DNA of 64,000 bases. It comes from Oscillospiraceae bacterium (lineage in GTDB: Bacteria; Bacillota; Clostridia; Saccharofermentanales; Saccharofermentanaceae). A program made the translations under genes and the position numbers. Below the pieces are notes generated by a model that did no database searches, was not told the DNA's origin, and saw only the letters and a list, made by a program, of their open reading frames with translations. This document shows, in pieces, positions 33,896 to 42,670 of the stretch; the first letter of the stretch is position 1; each line of letters opens with the position of its first letter. The DNA is taken from assembly GCA_900176545.1 (NCBI GenBank), contig FWXP01000010.1, positions 46,778-110,777 on the forward strand, given 5' to 3'.

Positions 33896-35300
33896 CGGAT
33901 TCCTCTCCAATCAGATTGTCACTGGATACGAATGTCTGTTTATTGTCTTCGAATGTCCTGTTATAAAGGTGAGGCGAGAATATCGCCCTTACCGTAAGGA
34001 ACATTATCTTCAGGTCCTGAAGGACGGAATAGTTCTTGATGTAGAGAAGGTCGTAGCGGAGCTTATCCTGGGGTGTGGTATCGTAGTTGCCTGCAACCTG
34101 TGCAAGACCGGTGATACCTGCCTTGACCGCGAATCTCTGGGAGTAGCCGGGGATCTCCTTCTCGAAGTTTGCAACGAACTCGGGACGCTCAGACCTTGGA
34201 CCTACTACGCTCATATCGCCCTTGAGCACATTATAGAACTGAGGCACTTCGTCGAGCTTGGACCTTCTGAGGAACCTTCCGAAAGGCGTGACCCTGGGAT
34301 CGTCCTTGCCGGATATTACGGCTCCCGTAGCTGCTTCCGCGTCTATCCTCATGGTGCGGAGCTTATAGATCCTGTAAGGCTTGTTGTTCATGGTGAGCCT
34401 TTCCTGTCTGTAGAAGACAGGTCCGCCGTCGCTTATCTTGATGATGATGGCACAGATGAGCATTATGGGAGCAGATAAGATGATCGCGAGAAGGGAGAGG
34501 ATTATATCCATGAACCGTTTTACGATCCTCTGCTCGAAGGTAAGTCCCATCCTGTCGACGAGCATGACCATGAGATCGTTAAGGTTGATGATCCTGGACT
34601 TGTAAAGGCTTATCTCGTAGAACTGGGGGACGATATAGACTACCGTCTTGTGCTTGGCACAGGACAGGATGATGTCGGATTTGACATCCTCGGGAACGTC
34701 GGGACACAGGAATATCTCGGCATTGCTCCTTATGGCCGATCTTACAGCCGTCTTATCGGAATATCTTATGGATCTGCTGAGGTCCAGGTCCATGCCCTTG
34801 AGGGAAGGGTTGATCTTATCCCTGACCTGGTTCATTGTAGACTTATTGGAACCGATGATTATGAGTTCGCCGTTGTCGTACATCCTGTGGCTTATAAAGC
34901 TGCAAAGGAGCTCCCAGCCGAATACGTACATCAAGAGGAACGCGTAGCTTAATACGATAACGCTTCGGGGGAAGGCACGCTGCTCGGTAAGGTCCTTGGC
35001 GGACAGTGTGGTGAGCGTAAGGATAGTACAGAAATAGATGGTCTGGGAGACGATATCGATATTCTTCTTCCTGAAGAAACGGGGCATCTGAAGGAAATCG
35101 CCCAGGAATATCGTCGCCAAAGTGATTATGGGAGCGAGGGCCTGATAAGCTTCGTAGTTGTTGCCGGTCTGGGTATTCTCCATCGCCTTTCCGAAGATAG
35201 CGAAGAAACTGGTGATGTATGCGAAATGAACCACCAATACGAGTCCCAGAAGGAACAGGAGCTTAAACAGATGAGGGATTGTAAAGATCTTGTTTCTCAT
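33879..35300 (-). CDS. Polyprenyl-phosphate sugar-1-phosphate transferase (WbaP/WcaJ type)
   Basis: A 473-residue initiating enzyme. Four N-terminal membrane helices and a linker precede the catalytic domain (about 270-473) with the hydrophobic KRFMDIILSLLAIILSAPI segment, then GPVFYRQERLT, KLRTMRIDAE, DPRVTPFGRFLRRSKLDEVPQ and VGPRSERPEF. It transfers a sugar phosphate to undecaprenyl phosphate to begin glycan assembly. ATG 35300 has GAGGAG upstream; an earlier TTG frame overlaps the promoter. It is transcribed against the rest of the cluster. Confidence 0.92.
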   Translation of the reverse strand: MRNKIFTIPHLFKLLFLLGLVLVVHFAYITSFFAIFGKAMENTQTGNNYEAYQALAPIITLATIFLGDFLQMPRFFRKKNIDIVSQTIYFCTILTLTTLSAKDLTEQRAFPRSVIVLSYAFLLMYVFGWELLCSFISHRMYDNGELIIIGSNKSTMNQVRDKINPSLKGMDLDLSRSIRYSDKTAVRSAIRSNAEIFLCPDVPEDVKSDIILSCAKHKTVVYIVPQFYEISLYKSRIINLNDLMVMLVDRMGLTFEQRIVKRFMDIILSLLAIILSAPIMLICAIIIKISDGGPVFYRQERLTMNNKPYRIYKLRTMRIDAEAATGAVISGKDDPRVTPFGRFLRRSKLDEVPQFYNVLKGDMSVVGPRSERPEFVANFEKEIPGYSQRFAVKAGITGLAQVAGNYDTTPQDKLRYDLLYIKNYSVLQDLKIMFLTVRAIFSPHLYNRTFEDNKQTFVSSDNLIGEESGERRS

Positions 35301-35330
35301 TTTTCTCCTCGTCAAAGCATAATCCAACTA

Positions 35331-35339
35331 ATTATATCA
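35331..35339 (-). promoter_or_regulatory. Extended -10 promoter for the sugar-phosphate transferase gene
   Basis: TGATATAAT on the minus strand, about 30 bases before ATG 35300 and its ribosome site. Confidence 0.5.
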
Positions 35340-35384
35340 TTTGAAAAGTGCAAAGTGAGCAGGAAATAAAAATATACAATCCCT

Positions 35385-35414
35385 TTGATAAAAAATCAGT
35401 ATTTTTTATATAAT
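35385..35414 (+). promoter_or_regulatory. Promoter for the VanW operon
   Basis: TTGATA (35385-35390), 18 bases, TATAAT (35409-35414). The predicted leader is about 70 bases and shows no strong hairpin. Confidence 0.65.
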
Positions 35415-35490
35415 TATTAGGTTGAAGTTTTGGTCGACCTTATTTATATTTTTAAATAGTGAATTTGAGTTTATAGAGGGAATGAGATAA

Positions 35491-37374
35491 ATGAAGAAAA
35501 CAGGAAATGGAAGCAAGAAGAATACTCCTGTACGCCCCGGAGTAAGGAATACTTCACAAGCTGCGTCAGGCAAGCAGCTTGCGGTTCGCTCTAAGGAAAC
35601 CGCGCCTTCAAGGGTTGAGAAGAGTACAAGCTCCAAGAAGAGTTCTGCAAGCTCTTCCAAGAAGACTTCTTCCAAGAAGAAGTCCGGCAAGAAGGCTCCC
35701 GTATTCGCTATCGTGATGGCGACCGTTGTCGTACTCGCAGTAGCAGGCGGTGCTTGCTATAAGTTCGGTCTTTTCGAGAAGCGCTACGATATCACTAATT
35801 CCGACGGAACCGTAGTCAAGCTGACTCAGGAGGAACTCCTCGCAGAGATGGCTGTCGATGTCTTCCCTCAGGGCATCATCATCAACGGCGTTGACGTCAG
35901 CGGAATGACAAAGGATCAGGCTACACAGGCCGTTATCGCAAACCAGCCCGAGAGACCTATCGAGATAGATATCAGCCTCTCCCTTGACGGTATATCCTAT
36001 CCTCTTGATCTCACGAGCCTTCCTATCGAATCCAATGTGACGGAAGTAGTAGATAATGCATTCAATTACTTAAGACCTACCGGTCAGGAGACAGCCGAGC
36101 AGCTTATCGAGCTCCATAATGCAAGAGAAGCGCTCAAGACTGCTCCCGCAGAGTATCAGACAGCATATACGCTCAATACCGATTCCATCTCTCCTCTGGT
36201 CCACGATGTATTGGATCCCATGAACTGTGAGCCCGTAGAGGCTGAGATAACAGGATTTGATACAGAGACATGTACATTCCAGCATACTGATTCGCAGATC
36301 GGTTATGTGGTAGATATCGATACTGCAGTAAACGACGTCAAGGCACTCCTTGATGCCGGAACATATACCGGTTCCGTTGAAGTAAATGCTGAAGTTACAG
36401 AACCCGCTCTTACAGGTGAGATGATCGATAATGAGTTCGGTCTCATCTCTGAATCTTCTTCGCAGACTACGGCTAATTCAAACCGTAACCATAACATCTC
36501 CATCACTGCAGAGAAGATCAACGGACTGGTGCTTCAGGATGGCGAGTCTTTCTCCTTCAACGGTTTCATCGGACAGCGTACCGCAGCCAGCGGATACCTC
36601 GAGGCAGGTGTTATCGTAAACGGAACTACAGAGCAGGACTTCGGCGGCGGTGTCTGTCAGGTAAGCTCCATGATCTATCAGTCATGCATCAAGGCTGATC
36701 TTCAGATCGATGAGAGACATCCCCACCAGTGGCCTTCCTCTTATGCCGAAGTCGGTACGGATGCCGCAGTTGACTGGGGTAATCAGGACTACGCTTTCAC
36801 CAATAACAGCGGATATCCCATTGCCATGTATGCTTACTGGGACCCCAATACGAGCTATATCACCGTAGCTATCTACGGCCATATGTTCGAGGACGGAGTA
36901 TATATCGATTTCCAGGGTGAGCAGATCTCTTCTTCTGCCGCAGGCACTACATACGTTGCCAACGGTTCTCTTCCCGTAGGAACGAGAAATCAGACAAGAG
37001 GCGCTCACAACGGAGTTACTGCACGTTCCTATCAGATCTGGTATGACGCTGAGGGCAACGAGATCAACAGAGTCCAGCTGGACGATACGCGTTACGCTAC
37101 CATCAATGCCATCGTTGAAGTAGGTACGCTCCAGCCCGACGGTACACAGGCAGCTTTCGATGCTGCTACGGGAACCGTTACTCCGACAGTGACCGAGACT
37201 ACACCTCCTTCGGATACCGCACCTTCCGATGTGCAGCCTTCTGATACGGCAGCTCCTACAGATACGACTCCCGCACCTACGGATACGGCTCCTGTTGAGA
37301 CTACGGCGGCACCGACAACGCCTCCCGAGACGACTCCCGCCGCTGCTCCCGAGGACACGGGTGCTCCACAATAA
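35491..37374 (+). CDS. Membrane-anchored VanW-domain protein
   Basis: A 627-residue protein. A Lys/Ser-rich cytoplasmic tail (1-68) precedes one membrane helix (about 70-90), a putative peptidoglycan-binding region with two PG_binding_4-like halves (about 120-310), a VanW domain (about 330-460) and a Pro/Thr/Ser-rich tail of some 65 residues. The VanW core FNGFIGQRTAASGYLEAGVI and GGGVCQVSSMIYQSCI is intact. VanW proteins occur in glycopeptide-resistance loci and widely in Clostridia; their biochemical role is unproven. Probably first gene of an operon running to 40941. Confidence 0.88.
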   Translation: MKKTGNGSKKNTPVRPGVRNTSQAASGKQLAVRSKETAPSRVEKSTSSKKSSASSSKKTSSKKKSGKKAPVFAIVMATVVVLAVAGGACYKFGLFEKRYDITNSDGTVVKLTQEELLAEMAVDVFPQGIIINGVDVSGMTKDQATQAVIANQPERPIEIDISLSLDGISYPLDLTSLPIESNVTEVVDNAFNYLRPTGQETAEQLIELHNAREALKTAPAEYQTAYTLNTDSISPLVHDVLDPMNCEPVEAEITGFDTETCTFQHTDSQIGYVVDIDTAVNDVKALLDAGTYTGSVEVNAEVTEPALTGEMIDNEFGLISESSSQTTANSNRNHNISITAEKINGLVLQDGESFSFNGFIGQRTAASGYLEAGVIVNGTTEQDFGGGVCQVSSMIYQSCIKADLQIDERHPHQWPSSYAEVGTDAAVDWGNQDYAFTNNSGYPIAMYAYWDPNTSYITVAIYGHMFEDGVYIDFQGEQISSSAAGTTYVANGSLPVGTRNQTRGAHNGVTARSYQIWYDAEGNEINRVQLDDTRYATINAIVEVGTLQPDGTQAAFDAATGTVTPTVTETTPPSDTAPSDVQPSDTAAPTDTTPAPTDTAPVETTAAPTTPPETTPAAAPEDTGAPQ

Positions 37375-37394
37375 AAACGATTCGGAGATCTTTA

Positions 37395-38462
37395 ATGAAG
37401 CAATCTGAGAGCAGTCATGAACTGTTGTTGTCTGATACTCTCGTTCCTGATATCTTTGTAACCCAATATGCACAGGAACTTTCCAAGGAAGCCATCTGCG
37501 TTTATCTCTGGCTCCTGATGAATTGCGGATATAATGAGCTTTCAAGAGAAGAAGTATATTCATACGGCGTCCTTTCCAAGGCAGATGCCGATAAAGCAGT
37601 AGCAGACCTTATCGAGAACGGTCTGCTATTGACGTCCAAGGAAGAAAAGCTGGTCCTTGCCGATATCAAGCGGGCAGAAGTTGATTCCTATATAAAGACC
37701 ATGGTATCCAGAGAAGGCGAGATGAGCGATCCCGTTCTCTCTGCTGATGAAGAGTCCCGTAATATCCTTGCGGGAAGTATCAACAAGACATTCTACATGG
37801 GTAATATGTCCTATCTTTTCTATCGCTTGGTAGATAAGTGCCTCTATGAGTATAAGTTCCATTCGTCCGTAGTCTACAGCCTCTTCGAAGAGGGAAGGGA
37901 CATGAAGATCCATTTCAAGGTCAACAGCATGTATGACCTTGCAGAGTCATGGCGCAAGAACGGCTACACTACTCCCGACAAGCTCAAGGCTTATTACGAT
38001 AAGAAGAGCAGGAGAGAGCAGCTGGTATCGCTTATGGGCCGTCTTACCAGAAGAAGGCTGAACGGTATGGATATCGAGAGGATCGACAGATGGATCAACG
38101 AATTCAATGCTTCGCCCAGGCTGGTAGAGTATGCTTTCAGGGTCAATGACTACAGGGGAAATATTACTTCAAAGCACGTAGATGATAAGCTGCGCGAATG
38201 GTATGCCGCAGGAATAGAGGATATCGACGCTGCTGCAGTATATGAGAACCTTAAGAAGCAGGAGAACAAGTCCAAGGCTTCCAGGAAAAAGGTTAAGAAC
38301 AATCCCAACAAGACTTATGCCGAACTCGAAGTGAAGGCGGAGCCTAAAGCGGAAGTGACCGAGAAGAAAGAAGATAAGGACACTCCTGAGGAAGCCGCTC
38401 CCGAGCCGGAGAAGGATGACATCCTGAATCTTTTCGGAGGTATCGATGAAGACGATAAATGA
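37395..38462 (+). CDS. DnaD-domain replication protein
   Basis: A 355-residue protein. The N terminus (about 1-110) resembles a winged-helix module, the middle (about 190-285) a DnaD domain ending in the usual aromatic block HVDDKLREWYAAGI, and the rest is a Lys/Glu-rich disordered tail. Clostridia often encode such a protein just before a DnaI/DnaC-like helicase loader, exactly as here, and it is thought to act in primosome assembly. The stop overlaps the loader start by 17 bases. Confidence 0.8.
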   Translation: MKQSESSHELLLSDTLVPDIFVTQYAQELSKEAICVYLWLLMNCGYNELSREEVYSYGVLSKADADKAVADLIENGLLLTSKEEKLVLADIKRAEVDSYIKTMVSREGEMSDPVLSADEESRNILAGSINKTFYMGNMSYLFYRLVDKCLYEYKFHSSVVYSLFEEGRDMKIHFKVNSMYDLAESWRKNGYTTPDKLKAYYDKKSRREQLVSLMGRLTRRRLNGMDIERIDRWINEFNASPRLVEYAFRVNDYRGNITSKHVDDKLREWYAAGIEDIDAAAVYENLKKQENKSKASRKKVKNNPNKTYAELEVKAEPKAEVTEKKEDKDTPEEAAPEPEKDDILNLFGGIDEDDK

Positions 38463-39318
38463 GCTGATCGCTGAGCGTGTCGCCAATACGGCATTGAGAC
38501 GAAGGATAGCCTGCGAGGATAATATCCTGGCTGTCTACGCGGCTCATCCCAAGCTCGCTTCCATAGATAATGACCTTCTGGAGATAAGGAAGTCCAAGCT
38601 CATTGCCGCCGTAGACCATGACGACAAGCCGGTGCCGGCCCTCGAAGTACGCGAGAAGGAATTGTTCGCCGAAAGGCAGTCTTATATAAAGGATAATAAT
38701 ATAGATCCCGACTTCGAGGAGGAGAAGCATAAGTGTGCCTCCTGTAAAGATACGGGATATTCCGTGACAAAGAACGGGAAGAGGATAGTATGCCCTTCCT
38801 GCATGTCCGATCTTTTGGAAGAAGCTTACGAGCAGGCGGGAATGGGAGATTATTCCTCTTATGCTCTCAAGGCATTCTCCTTTGACTATACAGGCGATGC
38901 GAAGGCCAGAAAGGCTAAGTTCGACGCGGTAAAGGCCTTGTTCGAAGATGAGGACCGCAAGGGCGTAGCGGTATATTCGGACAGATCCCAGTCCGGCAAG
39001 ACATATCTTACGATAGTAGCCGTAAAATACGCGATAATCGAAGCAAAGAGCGCTTATTATGCCAAGGCTGAGCAGTTCGAGGATATGTCCTATGAGAAGC
39101 TCGAGGCGTTGAAGTCATACTCCTTTGTAGCGATAGATGATTATTCCGCGGAGTCCACATACAGCAGAAAGGTGGCATCTTCTCTTAACAGCCTCCTGGA
39201 GGCAAGGTGTGCCAACGGACTTCCTACTCTTATCGTATCCACATCTCCCTATGAGGATCTGGTGGCAGGATCCGATGCCAGGATCTCCGGCAAGCTCATC
39301 AAGGCGGAGAAGATCTGA
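38446..39318 (+). CDS. DnaI/DnaC-like helicase loader with altered Walker A
   Basis: A 290-residue protein. An N-terminal helical region and a Cys4 zinc site (CASC and CPSC, about 97-120, followed by a DTG block) precede a AAA+ domain. The P loop reads SDRSQSGKTYL (about 177-187): the GKT core is intact but the first glycine is Ser. Walker B is FVAIDDYSAE. In Firmicutes this family places the replicative helicase DnaB/C on DNA with DnaD. The overlapping upstream DnaD-domain gene supports the call. Codons and length look normal. Confidence 0.83.
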   Translation: MKTINELIAERVANTALRRRIACEDNILAVYAAHPKLASIDNDLLEIRKSKLIAAVDHDDKPVPALEVREKELFAERQSYIKDNNIDPDFEEEKHKCASCKDTGYSVTKNGKRIVCPSCMSDLLEEAYEQAGMGDYSSYALKAFSFDYTGDAKARKAKFDAVKALFEDEDRKGVAVYSDRSQSGKTYLTIVAVKYAIIEAKSAYYAKAEQFEDMSYEKLEALKSYSFVAIDDYSAESTYSRKVASSLNSLLEARCANGLPTLIVSTSPYEDLVAGSDARISGKLIKAEKI

Positions 39319-39320
39319 TC

Positions 39321-39728
39321 ATGATAAGAAATCACGTCGGAATAGATCTTGTGAAGATCTCACGTATGGAAGATATCCTTTCCAAGGAAAAGGACTCATT
39401 TATCGATCGCGTACTTACTCCGGGCGAGCGTGAATACGTCTTTGCGTCTTCAAGTGAATCCAGAAGGGCCGAGCACCTGGCAGGACGCTTTGCTGCCAAG
39501 GAGGCTGCGTCCAAGGCCTTAGGAACAGGCGTAATGAGCGACGGCGTCGCATTTACTGACTTTGAGATAATCCCGGGCATAAGCGGTGCTCCGACGCTCC
39601 ATTTAAGGGGCAGAGCCAGAGAGGTCGCCGATTCCATGGGAGTCATAAGTACTTCCGTCAGTATAACTCACGAAGGAGAATACGCTGCGGCTTTCTGCAG
39701 CTTCCTTACAGATGAAGAAGACAGTTGA
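39321..39728 (+). CDS. acpS: Holo-[acyl-carrier-protein] synthase
   Basis: A 135-residue enzyme that transfers 4'-phosphopantetheine from CoA to a serine of acyl carrier protein. The N-terminal VGIDLVKISR holds the metal-binding Asp; HLAGRFAAKEAASKALGTG carries the catalytic Glu/Lys pair. It starts 2 bases after the helicase-loader stop and overlaps the next gene by 17 bases. Confidence 0.94.
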   Translation: MIRNHVGIDLVKISRMEDILSKEKDSFIDRVLTPGEREYVFASSSESRRAEHLAGRFAAKEAASKALGTGVMSDGVAFTDFEIIPGISGAPTLHLRGRAREVADSMGVISTSVSITHEGEYAAAFCSFLTDEEDS

Positions 39729-40941
39729 TAACAAGGGTCAGGGCAAGTCCTTCGGCGGATTCTGGAATAAGAAGCCGAAGAACGGTCTTGAGTTCGAGAT
39801 GAAGGAGAAGGGAATAAGGCACGTCGAAGATGCTGCTTCCTTTCTTAATGAAGTAGATACATCCTACGGTGAATATGGTAAGGCCGAGGATATGCTGGAT
39901 ATGTGGGGCCTCGGGGAGAAGGATGCTTCTGTAATAAGAAAGCGTAAGTCCTTCTTTATAGGATTCGGCATCGCCGTAGCTGTGACCGTCCTTATCATCG
40001 CATCGGTATTCTATATCCTTCCTGCAGTCCTTCCCGAATTCTTCAAGGGCACCAATATCGAGCTGTTCGTAGAGAAGCCCGTAGACCTCATCTATAACGA
40101 TTCGTTCAGGGTAGTCGGAAAGGATGTGTGTGACATCATGTCGGCGCCGACTCCGTCTTCTGACCGTGTGACCCAGGTGCTCTATAATGAGCCCATCCAA
40201 TGCCTGGCTATAGCCGACAACGATTATCTCCTGGTAAAGACCATGGACGGCGTTACGGGATACATAAAGGAAAAGGATCTTATAGAGGGCACGGAGAGTG
40301 TAGAGCCCGACCTTCATGAATATAAGCTCATAGTATCTGATACATCCAAGAATATAATGACCCACGCGAGCCAGGGAACGCTCATCACCCAGGTCATGAT
40401 GAATACCGTCCTCTATGCTGACGTAAAGCGTGACGGTGTATATCAGGTGGCTCTTCCCGGCGGCGGAACGGGATGGATCGGTTCTTCCGGAGTCATAGAG
40501 ATATCTCCCCGAGCAGATATCGAGGAAGTATCCTGCAGGTATTTTGTCAGTTCTGCGCTGTCTTTTGTAAACAGTATGTATAAGGACGACGGTGTCACAA
40601 TGCGCGGTATGTCCGTTAACGGGCTCGTATATGTTTGTTCCTGCGTAAACGGTATCCCTGCGCCCAGGACCGTCGAGGAGCAGATGAACATGGGCGTAGA
40701 GGTCGAGCTTCAGTATGACGTTGTTACGGGCAAGCTCATAACGGATCTTATAATCCCGGGTGATATAATCTTCCTGGAGTCGGACAGGGAAGGGGTGCCT
40801 TACGACATGGCCGTATGTACCGATACAGGTACGTTGCTCATGGTATCTTCCTCCGGAACGACCATCAAGCTCACGAGCTTTGACCCCGACAGTGAACTGT
40901 GTGACAGGATAGTAAGCGTAAGACGAGTTTTTTCTCAATAA
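39712..40941 (+). CDS. Membrane-anchored SH3 protein with a degenerate NlpC/P60 domain
   Basis: A 409-residue protein: basic cytoplasmic tail, one membrane helix (about 83-105), two SH3-like repeats (about 115-275) and a C-terminal NlpC/P60-like domain. The family scaffold is visible (NGLVYVCSCVNGIPAPRTVEEQ-type block and PGDIIFL), but the catalytic Cys-Ser of the CSG motif is Val302-Asn303 and the catalytic His position is Asp365. It therefore should not hydrolyse peptidoglycan and may bind or regulate it. It overlaps acpS by 17 bases and is the last gene of the VanW operon. Assignment of the C-terminal domain is by pattern, not alignment. Confidence 0.68.
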   Translation: MKKTVDNKGQGKSFGGFWNKKPKNGLEFEMKEKGIRHVEDAASFLNEVDTSYGEYGKAEDMLDMWGLGEKDASVIRKRKSFFIGFGIAVAVTVLIIASVFYILPAVLPEFFKGTNIELFVEKPVDLIYNDSFRVVGKDVCDIMSAPTPSSDRVTQVLYNEPIQCLAIADNDYLLVKTMDGVTGYIKEKDLIEGTESVEPDLHEYKLIVSDTSKNIMTHASQGTLITQVMMNTVLYADVKRDGVYQVALPGGGTGWIGSSGVIEISPRADIEEVSCRYFVSSALSFVNSMYKDDGVTMRGMSVNGLVYVCSCVNGIPAPRTVEEQMNMGVEVELQYDVVTGKLITDLIIPGDIIFLESDREGVPYDMAVCTDTGTLLMVSSSGTTIKLTSFDPDSELCDRIVSVRRVFSQ

Positions 40942-40946
40942 AACTG

Positions 40947-40975
40947 TTGCATGTTCGAAGATCTTGTGGTATCAT
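40947..40975 (+). promoter_or_regulatory. rpmB promoter
   Basis: TTGCAT (40947-40952), 17 bases, TATCAT (40970-40975). The ATG and AGGAGG site lie about 25-35 bases after the predicted start. Confidence 0.7.
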
Positions 40976-41013
40976 TTCACTTGCGTTTTAAAGATTGATA
41001 GGAGGTGTTTCCC

Positions 41014-41211
41014 ATGGCTAAGTGTGAAATTTGTCAGAAGGATACATTTTTTGGCAGAAAGATAAGCATTACGCGTTCGCAGATTTCACGTCGTGCTCTG
41101 ACAACTCAGAAGCCTAACGTTCATAGCGTTAAGGTAATCGTTGACGGCACCCCTAAGACAATGCATGTTTGCACAAGATGTCTGCGTTCCGGCCTCGTTA
41201 AGAGAGCTTGA
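41014..41211 (+). CDS. rpmB: 50S ribosomal protein L28, zinc-binding form
   Basis: A 65-residue ribosomal protein starting MAKCEICQK. The pairs CEIC (residues 4-7) and CTRC (near 53-56) form the zinc site of the C+ form of L28. AGGAGG precedes ATG 41014; an upstream in-frame GTG is rejected. The gene has its own promoter and terminator. Confidence 0.95.
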   Translation: MAKCEICQKDTFFGRKISITRSQISRRALTTQKPNVHSVKVIVDGTPKTMHVCTRCLRSGLVKRA

Positions 41212-41239
41212 TAGCGACGCATTAACGATTGCTTATTAT

Positions 41240-41268
41240 CCCGATCCTATATGGATCGGGTTTTTATT
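41240..41268 (+). terminator. Intrinsic terminator of rpmB
   Basis: CCCGATCC (41240-41247) pairs with GGATCGGG (41253-41260) around a 5-base loop, then a T run. Confidence 0.92.
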
Positions 41269-41287
41269 TGTCCAATTTTATAGGCAA

Positions 41288-41315
41288 GAAGAAAGGCTGT
41301 CCGAAGACAGCCTTT
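41288..41315 (-). terminator. Terminator after serS
   Basis: AAAGGCTGTC (41292-41301) and GACAGCCTTT (41306-41315) form a perfect 10-bp stem with a tetraloop; on the minus strand it is followed by TTCTTCTTG. It lies 20 bases after the serS stop. Confidence 0.8.
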
Positions 41316-41334
41316 CGTTATGGCTTGAATTGTA

Positions 41335-42627
41335 TTACTTCTTCTCGGGTACTTCGATAAGGCTCTTGCCGCCCATGTACATACGAAGGGGAAGGGGGAT
41401 CCTTATGGTTCCGTCTTCGTTGAGGTTGTTCTCAAGGAACGCGATGAGCATTCTCGGGGGAGCAACTACAGTGTTGTTCAATGTATGTGCAAGGTAGTTG
41501 CCATTCTCGCCTCTGATCCTGATGCCGAGCCTTCTTGCCTGAGCATCGCCGAGGTTAGAGCAGGAACCTACTTCGAAATACTTCTTCTGACGGGGAGACC
41601 ATGCCTCTACGTCGCAGGACTTTACCTTAAGGTCAGCCAGGTCGCCGGAGCAGCACTCGAGTGTTCTTACGGGGATATCAAGGCTCCTGAAGAAGTCTAC
41701 GGAGTTCTGCCAGAGCTTGTCGTACCATGCCTTGCTCTCTTCGGGCTTACATACGACGATCATCTCCTGCTTCTCGAACTGGTGGATACGATATACGCCC
41801 CTCTCCTCGATGCCGTGTGCACCGACTTCCTTACGGAAGCAGGGAGAGTAGGAAGTAAGTGTCTGAGGAAGCTGATCCTCGTCCGTTATAGTATTGATGA
41901 ACTTACCGATCATGGAGTGCTCGGAGGTACCGATAAGGTAGAGATCCTCGCCTTCGATCTTATACATCATGTTCTCCATCTCAGAGAAGCTCATAACGCC
42001 TGTAACGACGCTGGACCTGATCATGAAGGGAGGGATGTAGTATGTGAATCCGCGGTCGATCATGAAGTCTCTTGCATAAGAGAGGATAGCGGAATGAAGT
42101 CTTGCGATGTCGCCTCTTAAGTAATAGAAGCCGTTACCGCTGGTATCTCTTGCGGGATCGAGCTCGATACCGTTCAAGTTCTCCATGATATCAACATGGT
42201 AGGGGATCTCAAAATCGGGAACGACGGGCTCACCGAACTTCTCGATCTCGACATTCTCGGAATCATCCTTACCGATAGGTACGGAAGGATCGATGATATT
42301 GGGGATGATCCTCATGATCTTGTCGATCTTCTCGGACAGTTCGTTCTCCTTGACCGTAAGAGCCTCGAGCTCCTCAGCCATATCGGTTACCTGCTTCTTG
42401 GTAGCCTCTGCCTCTTCCTTCTTGCCCTGAGCCATGAGGGCACCGATCTGCTTACTTATCTTATTGCGCTGAGACCTTAAGTACTCTGCTCTTGTCTTGC
42501 TTTCTCTGAATTCCTTGTCGAGCTCTATTACCTCGTCTACAAGGGGAAGCTTCTCATCCTGGAACTTCTTCTTTATGTTTTCCTTTACCAAGTCGGGCTC
42601 GGTACGTAAGAACTTAATATCGATCAT
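41335..42627 (-). CDS. serS: Seryl-tRNA synthetase
   Basis: A 430-residue class II synthetase that charges tRNA-Ser. The N-terminal coiled-coil arm (about 25-110) is followed by the catalytic core with motif 2 FRKEVGAHGIEERGVYRIHQFEK-type sequence (about 265-290) and motif 3 NNTVVAPPRMLIAFLEN near 390. GGAGG lies before ATG 42627. The gap to the upstream gene is only about 40 bases and holds no T-box leader, so the two may be co-transcribed. Confidence 0.96.
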   Translation of the reverse strand: MIDIKFLRTEPDLVKENIKKKFQDEKLPLVDEVIELDKEFRESKTRAEYLRSQRNKISKQIGALMAQGKKEEAEATKKQVTDMAEELEALTVKENELSEKIDKIMRIIPNIIDPSVPIGKDDSENVEIEKFGEPVVPDFEIPYHVDIMENLNGIELDPARDTSGNGFYYLRGDIARLHSAILSYARDFMIDRGFTYYIPPFMIRSSVVTGVMSFSEMENMMYKIEGEDLYLIGTSEHSMIGKFINTITDEDQLPQTLTSYSPCFRKEVGAHGIEERGVYRIHQFEKQEMIVVCKPEESKAWYDKLWQNSVDFFRSLDIPVRTLECCSGDLADLKVKSCDVEAWSPRQKKYFEVGSCSNLGDAQARRLGIRIRGENGNYLAHTLNNTVVAPPRMLIAFLENNLNEDGTIRIPLPLRMYMGGKSLIEVPEKK

Positions 42628-42670
42628 CTTACAATCCTCCGTTTAAACATCTTTCCTATTGTATCACCAA

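Noticed and set aside
37150-37370. Pro/Thr-rich repeated sequence at the end of the VanW gene
   Set aside because: A low-complexity extracellular tail in frame, not a mobile or regulatory repeat.
39706-40938. A 410-codon open frame on the minus strand opposite the NlpC/P60-like gene
   Set aside because: Same reason: antisense to a coupled gene in an operon, no promoter or ribosome site, no family features.
42628-42670. Possible T-box leader before serS
   Set aside because: Only 43 bases separate serS from the gene before it; there is no room for a T-box and no terminator hairpin.
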